Positions 8,101-12,443 of a stretch of 12,443 nt of DNA are shown one piece after another. Positions within the stretch are counted from its first letter, which is position 1. Each line of letters opens with the position of its first letter. Source of the DNA: JBFFXF01 sp041569895 (GTDB lineage Bacteria; Planctomycetota; UBA8108; JACQVS01); the NCBI GenBank assembly GCA_041569895.1, contig JBFFXF010000227.1, forward strand, positions 1-12,443. The letters are read 5' to 3'. The position numbers were made by a program, and so were the translations under genes. Below the pieces are notes generated by a model. That model ran no database searches. It saw only the letters and a list, made by a program, of their open reading frames with translations, and was not told where the DNA came from.

Positions 8101-8431
8101 CGACTTCACCACGGCGGTGGTCGCTGGACCGCGCATCGACACGCTGCTCGAGCCAGCGGCGCTCGCCTTCGACGCCAGGGCGTCGTTCCTCGTCGTCGCG
8201 GACTCCGGCCACAACCGCATCCTGCTCTTCCGCGACGTGCGACCCGACCCGTCACGCCGATCCGAGGCGCGCTTCGTCCTCGGCCAGCGGAGCTTCATGG
8301 CCTCCGCGAGCAACCGCGGCGGGGCGACACCGACGCTCGCCACCGTCTCCGACCCGCGAGGCGTCTTCTTCAACGGCTTCGAGCTCTTCGTCGCGGACCG
8401 CGGGAACGCGCGGGTCGTGGCGTGGCGGTGA
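5180..8431 (+). CDS. Large lipoprotein with two calcium-loop modules and twelve NHL repeats
   Basis: A 1083-residue exported protein. Residues 16-35 form a lipoprotein signal ending LLLATGC, with Cys35 the likely lipidation site. Two related modules follow, near residues 53-175 and 178-340, each opening with an acidic loop (DENQNGVDEGD; DSDNDGAVNEGD) that looks calcium-binding, then beta strands. From about residue 360 to the end there are twelve NHL-type units, each built on ADTGNNRVLLF and usually followed by VLGQPDF and an AN.GG..A.TL..P.G linker. The unit length is about 60 residues. Twelve units would make two six-bladed beta-propellers, typically ligand- or protein-binding surfaces. The last unit ends at the stop codon (RVVAWR), so the propeller appears complete. 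No catalytic residues are recognised. It stands alone, flanked by repeat arrays on both sides; membrane or surface attachment is likely and the ligand is unknown. Confidence 0.9.
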   Translation: MVRVPTTGPRSWCPPRAAVAAISTLGLVLLLATGCGDSGGLERSRSAPRDAPRIVESTLIDENQNGVDEGDKVVIRFNREVFTNDDDVTAILPVNLQETFGEGAVLLQSLPGSDRVEIVLGSSPLLFPGPAGIQGVTRIDIAFGAGLPSSVEGKNGLLAAPRDRGSVFLTNGTASAPVLVQACYVDSDNDGAVNEGDLVLATFDKPVEVPAAAVLTANFTLPVAGDSFGAGASLRASSTLVTNRSVTIVLGAGASLTVAKRFSSANLAAGAPSGLGTLAAGANPIRDTVSTPNAIASGVTVDIIDFDGGFFGSGREADAVFGNEAFAPALSAQVVTNPSGLDSFSGLLTVGGEVFSVSLLFVADAANDRVLVFESFPSGNFAAASFVLGQPDFQSRTDSDPTDTGPVTASARTMSRPGGVAFDPATNRLFVADTGNNRVLGWRGVFFVNGSGKLAIRNGRAADLVLGQEDFRSRRANRGNAAPSAASLSSPGGLSIGGGQLAVADTGNNRVLLFGSVPDSGGVAPGTVLGQPDFVSGAANAGGAVGASTLRAPSAVFVSDSVSVNGSAGVVLIADTGNNRVLVHQTATPSTGAAANVVLGQSSMLASASGSSATRLSSPTGVTAVADAIAVGDTSNHRIMVYNITGALGNGASGAVIGQNPPPASSPNRGGAPAANTLRSPSRLTAVDLGASFTLVVSDSRNNRVLGYQGLMLPIANPSATVVLGQSTFTGSTPGGQDLNQPSDAIVVRGRLIISDTANNRVLLFDEIPTAANQMPDVVLGQPDLFSTEPNQGGAASASTLKLPTGLASDGTRLVVADTGNHRLLIWTTLPTVDGEPADIVLGQAGFAGRMPNAGSSVGANTLHSPEGIFVDDDDRLAVADRDNNRVLIFGGFSTLASFDPANVVLGQPGFLKNEPNAGEGVGREVLNGPRDVLIGGRGGTRLYVADTGNHRVLVWKGVPRRNGRRAEDVIGQVDFTTAVVAGPRIDTLLEPAALAFDARASFLVVADSGHNRILLFRDVRPDPSRRSEARFVLGQRSFMASASNRGGATPTLATVSDPRGVFFNGFELFVADRGNARVVAWR

Positions 8432-8436
8432 GCCAT

Positions 8437-8487
8437 CCGGTCCCGGTCCCGGTCCCGGTCCCGGTCCCGGACCCGGACCCGAAAGCG
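8437..8487 (+). repeat. CCCGGT/CCCGGA hexamer array (copy B), just after the stop at 8431
   Basis: Five exact CCGGTC units (8437-8466) and two CCGGAC units (8467-8478) are followed by CCCGAAAGCG at 8478-8487 and then GTCGTCG. The array begins 5 nt past the stop codon in the sense of the upstream gene. The CCCGAAAGCG end and the following CGTCG are the same as in the array at 118-168. Confidence 0.85.
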
Positions 8488-8530
8488 GTCGTCGCCGAGC
8501 CGATGGTCGACGTCGGGGCCGAGCGGGTGG

Positions 8531-8590
8531 GGATTCGAGTCCGAGATCCGATGACCGAGTCCGACTCCGATGTCCGATACCGACTCCGTC
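8531..8590 (-). repeat. Degenerate TCGGNN array (copy F) between convergent genes
   Basis: Read on the minus strand it is a run of TCGG plus variable bases, including TCGGTCATCGG at 8558-8548. It starts 27 nt past the stop of the minus-strand gene ending at 8618, in that gene's sense. It is an inverted relative of the array at 4904-4989. Between it and the stop lies an A5 run (8596-8600, T-run in gene sense) without a convincing hairpin. Confidence 0.8.
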
Positions 8591-8617
8591 GTTACAAAAA
8601 CGTACCCGCGCCCGAAA

Positions 8618-9994
8618 TCAACCATCCCGCCGAGCCACCATCGCCCTCACCCGCTCCGTTCGTGTCTCCGCCTGGAGCGTCAGGGTGGCGGTGGCCGTGG
8701 CGTAGAGCCTTCCTCCCGCCGGCGACCAGAGGTCGTGGCCGCGCCAGCTGCCGCGCAGGTCGCCGGTGCGTTCCTGGCCCTCGATGAGGTGCGCCAGGCG
8801 GTGCCACACGCTCTCCGGCATGGCGCCTCGCCGGGCGCTTTCCGGGGTCGAGAAACCGGCGTGGTACGCCGACAGCGCGAGGAAGTCGCCGTAGTAGGTC
8901 GATGCCCCGTTTCGGCCGGGCTCGCTGAAGGCGCGGTAGAGCCCGTCGCGCCAGCGGCCCGCGAGCTCGCCACGCGTGCCGTCGATCCACTCGCGGAGCG
9001 CCTCGCAGGCGAGCGCCTTGGCGAGCAGCGTGTCGCTGCCGGAGGGGAACTCGCCGCGGCGGGCGTAGCCGACGCGGCCACGGTCGTCGGAGACGGAGGA
9101 GAGCCACTCGAAGCCGCGGTCGATCGCCGGGCGCAGCCCCTCGCGGCCGAGCCCGCGCGCGAGCAGGAGAGCTCGCAGCTGCCAGTAGGTCAGGGACGTG
9201 TTCGCGCCGCGCGCGTCGAGGTAGCCCCAGCCGCCGTCCGCGACCTGGGCGGAGACGATCCACTCGAGAGCGCGATCGATCGGCTCGTCGAGCCGTGCGG
9301 CGAGGTCGGCGCGCTGGCCGGAGGCCTCGAGCAAAACCGAGGTGACGATGCCGTGGTTGTAGGGGGCCGCGAAGAAGGACGGACCGAAGAGTCCATCCGG
9401 CGACTGCTCGCGCAGCAGCCCATCGATCGAGCGGTCGATCGCCTCGGTGAGCTGACCATCGGCCCTCGGCTCCGCGCCGAGGAGTGCGAGGAGCGCGAGC
9501 CCGCTCAGTCCGGTCTCGAAGCGCGCGTCGCCGCCCCAGTCCGTGGCGCTCCAGAGGCCGCCGGGCTCCTGCGCTTCGAGGAGCCAGCCGAGCGCCAGCA
9601 GCTCCGCCGCGGCGACCGGCGCCGCGATGCGCGGCCCCGGCCCCGGGCGCAGCCGCATCGACTGGAACGCGATCACCAAGAGCACGGCGCACGCCACGGC
9701 GCCCGCGGCGAGCCGCAGCGCCGACACCCTGCGAGCTCGCCTCGCCGCCGCACGCAGGCGATCGGGCAGCCCGAGATCGGACATCGACGACAGCTCGCGG
9801 TCGCGATCGTGCTCGATCAGATCGAGGGTCGCTCGCAGCCCGGCGACGAGGTCACTGCACGCCTCGCAGCCCCCGAGATGCGCCTCGAATCGCGACCTCT
9901 CACGGACATCGAGCTCGCCCTGGACGTACGCCGCCGATTCGACCGACAGGCGACAGGGCGAGACGTCGCGTTCAGCGGGCATCCGATCTGACAT
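8618..9994 (-). CDS. Zinc-type anti-sigma factor with an extracytoplasmic alpha/alpha-toroid domain
   Basis: A 458-residue membrane protein. The N-terminus is a zinc-binding anti-sigma module (zf-HC2 style) with Cys14 and the signature His39, Cys43, Cys46 (H-x3-C-x2-C). One membrane helix spans about 93-110. The rest, about 130-455, carries QW-like repeats as in prenyltransferase and squalene/terpene cyclase toroids: GWLLEAQEPGGLW at 136-148, IDGLLREQSPDGLFG at 190-204, ALEWIVSAQVADGGWGY at 242-258 and GFEWLSSV near 294. The DxDD acid of class II cyclases is not seen, so a binding or sensing role is more likely than catalysis. With the helix placed so, the toroid should face the periplasm and the zinc module the cytoplasm. 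The gene overlaps the upstream sigma factor gene by 23 nt (a Met at 9982 would cut this to 11), so translation is probably coupled. Confidence 0.88.
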   Translation of the reverse strand: MSDRMPAERDVSPCRLSVESAAYVQGELDVRERSRFEAHLGGCEACSDLVAGLRATLDLIEHDRDRELSSMSDLGLPDRLRAAARRARRVSALRLAAGAVACAVLLVIAFQSMRLRPGPGPRIAAPVAAAELLALGWLLEAQEPGGLWSATDWGGDARFETGLSGLALLALLGAEPRADGQLTEAIDRSIDGLLREQSPDGLFGPSFFAAPYNHGIVTSVLLEASGQRADLAARLDEPIDRALEWIVSAQVADGGWGYLDARGANTSLTYWQLRALLLARGLGREGLRPAIDRGFEWLSSVSDDRGRVGYARRGEFPSGSDTLLAKALACEALREWIDGTRGELAGRWRDGLYRAFSEPGRNGASTYYGDFLALSAYHAGFSTPESARRGAMPESVWHRLAHLIEGQERTGDLRGSWRGHDLWSPAGGRLYATATATLTLQAETRTERVRAMVARRDG

Positions 9995-10568
9995 GGCTCT
10001 CGAGAAACTCCCTGAGGCGTCGCAACGCGTAGAACACCCTCGTCTTGACCGTCCCGACCGGGATGCCGAGGACGTCGGCGATCTCCGGGTACGAGAGTCC
10101 CTGATACGCGTTCAAAACCAGCACGATGCGCATCCGCTCCGGCAGGGTCTCGAGCCCCGCCGCGAGGTCGGCACGCGCGTCGATCCTCTCAACGCCCGCC
10201 GTGGCCTCGTGGTTCACGGGCTCCACGCCGGCGCCCCGCATCTCCTCGAGGCGGACCGTCTCCCGGCTTCGTCGCGCCTTGCGCAGCCGGTCGTACCAGA
10301 CGTTGCGGGCGACGGTATAGAGGAAGGCCCGGAACGACTTCAGCGGGCGATACCGGTCGCGGTGCAGCCACACCTTGAGGAACGTGTCCTGCGTGCCGTC
10401 CTCGGCCTGGCCGGCGTCCGCGCCGAGCCGCCGGAAGAAGAGGCGCAGCAGCCGCTCGTGTCTCTCGACGAGCGCCGCGAACGCGTCCTCCGAGCCTTCC
10501 GCCACCCGCGCCATCAGCTCGAGGTCGTCGGGTTCGCCCGGCGGCGGCGCGGGACGCGGATTTCTCAT
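9972..10568 (-). CDS. ECF-type RNA polymerase sigma factor
   Basis: A 198-residue cytoplasmic sigma-70 family protein of the extracytoplasmic function type, with regions 2 and 4 only. Region 2 spans about 28-97 (DAFAALVERHERLL, QDTFLKVWLHRDRY, SFRAFLYTVARNVWYDRLRK). Region 4 spans about 139-189 (LPERMRIVLVLNAYQGLSY, then the helix-turn-helix EIADVLGIPVGTVKTRVFYA). The ATG at 10568 is preceded by GGAAG five nt upstream. The downstream anti-sigma gene overlaps its 3' end, giving a two-gene sigma/anti-sigma operon; the anti-sigma would hold this factor until its periplasmic domain senses a signal. Autoregulation is usual in this class. The divergent TonB-dependent receptor gene is a plausible target. 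Confidence 0.95.
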   Translation of the reverse strand: MRNPRPAPPPGEPDDLELMARVAEGSEDAFAALVERHERLLRLFFRRLGADAGQAEDGTQDTFLKVWLHRDRYRPLKSFRAFLYTVARNVWYDRLRKARRSRETVRLEEMRGAGVEPVNHEATAGVERIDARADLAAGLETLPERMRIVLVLNAYQGLSYPEIADVLGIPVGTVKTRVFYALRRLREFLESHVRSDAR

Positions 10569-10719
10569 CTCGTCTTCCGGAATTCTGAACCGTACGCTCG
10601 CGGTTCCCGTTCTCGTGGGGGCCGGCCGGCGACGAGCCACCGCCGGCCACGGTCGATGGCCTGGCTGCTGGCGGGTCGGAACGCCCGCCGGCGGGTGTGT
10701 CCAATTCCCGACGCATGCG
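10569..10719. promoter_or_regulatory. Divergent region between the sigma factor and the TonB-dependent receptor
   Basis: This 151-bp gap must hold promoters in both directions. GAACCG (10587-10592) and CGGTTC (10601-10606) form a 6-bp inverted repeat with an 8-bp spacer. Both arms contain GAACC, the typical -35 core of ECF promoters, one per strand. A plus-strand promoter at GAACC (10587-10591) would leave a leader of about 100 nt for the receptor. The minus-strand one would start almost at the sigma ATG, which is less likely. Further on are GC-rich palindromes (ccgccggcgg near 10686-10695). Confidence 0.35.
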
Positions 10720-12443
10720 ATGGTAGCGGAACTTCCAGGGTGGATCAACGACACGAGAGCGCGGCCGCGCGCGCTCTCCAGACGCGCTCTCCTCGTCGCC
10801 CTGACGGCGGTGTGGGCCCTCGCCGGCGCGCCCTGGTCGCCGGGGCCGCCGCGAACCTCCCACCTCGCCGCGCAGGAGGTCGGGCGCGTCCCGGAGGAGG
10901 AAGAGCCCGGGCCGGACGCGGACGACATCGACGTCACGCTCCCCGAGGTGGTGGTCACCGCGACACGCGGCGAGGCCGGGACCGACCGCCTGCCGTACTC
11001 GACTCGGGTGATCGACGAGGATGACCTGCGGACCAGATTGGCGCCGCGCTCGCTCCCCGACGCGCTCGAGGAGCTGCCCGGCGTGCACGTGCAGAAGACG
11101 GCGCCCGGTCTCGAGTCGCCCTTCCTGCGCGGTTTCACCGGTTTCCGCACGCTCCTGCTGATCGACGGCATCCGGCTCAACAACGCCGTCTTCCGCGACG
11201 GCCCGAACCAGTACTGGGGCACGGTCGACCCGCTGGCGGTGGCCCGCATCGAGGCCGTCATGGGTCCCTCGTCGGTGCTCTACGGCAGCGACGCGATCGG
11301 CGGCACGGTGAACGCCCTTACCCTCGACGAGTTCGATGACGGGATCCATCCCGGCCTCTACTACCGTTTCGCCAGCGCAGAGCGGGCGCACACGGCACGT
11401 GCGGACTTCCGTGGTCGCGAGGGTCCTGTCGGCTTCACCGGAGGCGTCTCGTTCCGGGACTTCGGTGACATCGACGCCGGTCGTCATGTCGGCGAGCAGG
11501 AGAACACGGGCTATCAGGCGCTCTCGGGAGACGCCAAGGTCCGCTGGGACGTCTCGCGCACGCTGGCGCTGACCTTCGCGCATCAGAGCTTCGACCAGGA
11601 CGACGTGCCACGCACGCACTCGACCGCCGACAGCATCTCGTGGCGCGGCACCAGTCCCGGCAACAATCGCAAGCGAGATTTCGACCAGGAACGGTCACTG
11701 TCGTACGTCCGCGCCGAGTGGACGCCGGAGCTCGACTGGCTCGAGTCCGCGACGGTGACGCTGTCCCACCACCTGCAGCGCGAGCGCGAGGGGCGCGTGC
11801 GGTCGAGCGGCGGCAGCACCCGGCAGGGCTTCACGGACGACACCGTGGGTTTCTCGTTCTCGGCGCTGTCGCCGAGCGCGATCGGCGACTGGACCTGGGG
11901 CGCGGACTACTATATCGACACGGTGCAGTCGTTCCGCACCGACCGCAATCCCGACGGCTCGCTCGACACGCAGTTCCCGCGTGGCCCCGTCGCCGACGAC
12001 GCGCTCTACGGGCAGCTCGGCGTGTTCGTCCAGGACCGGATCGCGCCCGCGGACTGGATCGAGATCATCGTCGGCGGGCGCTACAACTTCGTCCACGCCG
12101 ACGCCGACAGCGAGGACATCGACCCGCGCCAGGGCGACTCGCAGACCTTCGACGACCTCTCCGAGACGTGGCACGCCGCCGTCGGCAGCGGTCGAGTGAT
12201 CTTTCACCCGCTCGAGTGGGTCTCGCCCTACGTCGGCGTCTCGCAGGGATTCCGCGCGCCGAACCTCTCCGATCTGACGCGGTTCGACGTCGCCCAGAGC
12301 GGCGTCGTGGAGAGGCCGAACACCGACCTCGACCCCGAGCTCTTCGTCACGTATGAGGGCGGCGCGCACTTCCGCGGCGACCGGTGGCGCGTCACGGGCG
12401 CGTATTACTACACGCAGGTGCGCGACCTGATCGTGCGCTTCGA
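10720..12443 (+). CDS. TonB-dependent outer membrane receptor, 3' end beyond the window
   Basis: 574 residues are visible and the frame is still open at the right edge. The ATG at 10720 opens an exported N-terminus with RR at 21-22 and a hydrophobic stretch at 23-35; no good ribosome binding site precedes it, so the exact start is uncertain. An acidic linker leads to LPEVVVTATR (74-83), the usual TonB-box and plug junction. The plug domain follows: STRVIDEDDL, LPDALEELPGVHVQ, FLRGFTGFRTLLLIDGIRLN, IEAVMGPSSVLYGSDAIGGTV. After that come alternating strands of the beta-barrel, with VSPYVGVSQGFRAPNLSDL typical of the receptor family near the C-terminal half. Such receptors import siderophores, haem, cobalamin or glycans using TonB energy; the ligand cannot be told here. 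No N-terminal signalling domain (STN/secretin type) is present between the signal and the plug. Confidence 0.92.
   Translation, partial: MVAELPGWINDTRARPRALSRRALLVALTAVWALAGAPWSPGPPRTSHLAAQEVGRVPEEEEPGPDADDIDVTLPEVVVTATRGEAGTDRLPYSTRVIDEDDLRTRLAPRSLPDALEELPGVHVQKTAPGLESPFLRGFTGFRTLLLIDGIRLNNAVFRDGPNQYWGTVDPLAVARIEAVMGPSSVLYGSDAIGGTVNALTLDEFDDGIHPGLYYRFASAERAHTARADFRGREGPVGFTGGVSFRDFGDIDAGRHVGEQENTGYQALSGDAKVRWDVSRTLALTFAHQSFDQDDVPRTHSTADSISWRGTSPGNNRKRDFDQERSLSYVRAEWTPELDWLESATVTLSHHLQREREGRVRSSGGSTRQGFTDDTVGFSFSALSPSAIGDWTWGADYYIDTVQSFRTDRNPDGSLDTQFPRGPVADDALYGQLGVFVQDRIAPADWIEIIVGGRYNFVHADADSEDIDPRQGDSQTFDDLSETWHAAVGSGRVIFHPLEWVSPYVGVSQGFRAPNLSDLTRFDVAQSGVVERPNTDLDPELFVTYEGGAHFRGDRWRVTGAYYYTQVRDLIVRF

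Noticed and set aside
6644..8212. 522-codon minus-strand frame inside the NHL gene
   Set aside because: Mirror of the periodic NHL repeats on the other strand; the periodicity comes from the plus-strand protein.
8591..8617. Intrinsic terminator after the anti-sigma gene at the A5 run (8596-8600)
   Set aside because: There is a T-run in gene sense, but no stable stem directly before it.
8570..9991. 473-codon plus-strand frame opposite the anti-sigma gene
   Set aside because: Arg/Ala/Glu-rich shadow that starts inside the TCGGNN array; the minus strand has the zinc motif, membrane helix and QW repeats.
10580..10607. ECF autoregulatory promoter with GGAACC as -35 on the minus strand
   Set aside because: The start would fall within a few bases of the sigma ATG and exclude its ribosome binding site; no recognised -10 at the right spacing.
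10189..11619. 476-codon minus-strand frame across the sigma factor and receptor
   Set aside because: It covers two well-supported genes in the wrong frame and has no recognisable domain.
9972..12443. Classic FecIRA iron-signalling system
   Set aside because: The anti-sigma factor is zinc-finger type with a toroid, and the receptor lacks the N-terminal signalling domain.

Overview
The window is GC-rich, gene-sparse bacterial DNA. It resembles a planctomycete-like environmental genome: secreted proteins carry the dockerin variant ending in FLFLGG plus a proline-rich tail, one protein has a planctomycete-type c-type cytochrome module, and several exported proteins have repeat architectures. This placement is inferred from style only; no rRNA or tRNA is present to confirm it.

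The left part (about 175-4759) holds three exported dockerin-bearing proteins. On the minus strand are a cohesin-like plus dockerin protein (175-990) and a di-heme cytochrome c peroxidase/MauG-type protein with a C-terminal dockerin (1118-2980). Divergent from the peroxidase, on the plus strand, is a protein with an N-terminal dockerin and a C-terminal single-heme cytochrome c (3206-4759). The two haem proteins face each other across a 225-bp intergenic region, which suggests a surface or periplasmic redox function with calcium-dependent docking.

The middle holds one large plus-strand lipoprotein (5180-8431): two calcium-loop beta modules followed by twelve NHL repeats, probably a double beta-propeller.

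The right part is a regulatory and transport block. An ECF sigma factor (9972-10568) overlaps its partner (8618-9994), a zinc-type anti-sigma factor with one membrane helix and a large extracytoplasmic alpha/alpha-toroid (terpene cyclase/prenyltransferase-like) domain. Divergent from them is a TonB-dependent outer membrane receptor (10720 onward) that runs off the right edge.

The most unusual feature is the non-coding DNA, which is filled with degenerate hexanucleotide arrays. Three genes (stops at 175, 1118 and 8431) are followed within about 5-10 nt by CCCGNN arrays in the same orientation relative to the gene. Two of these and a third intergenic copy end in the same CCCGAAAGC block. A second family, TCGGNN, lies downstream of two other genes, also in gene-sense orientation. 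These may be dispersed slippage-prone repeats or 3'-end RNA signals. They also keep all reading frames open and so generate many false ORFs.
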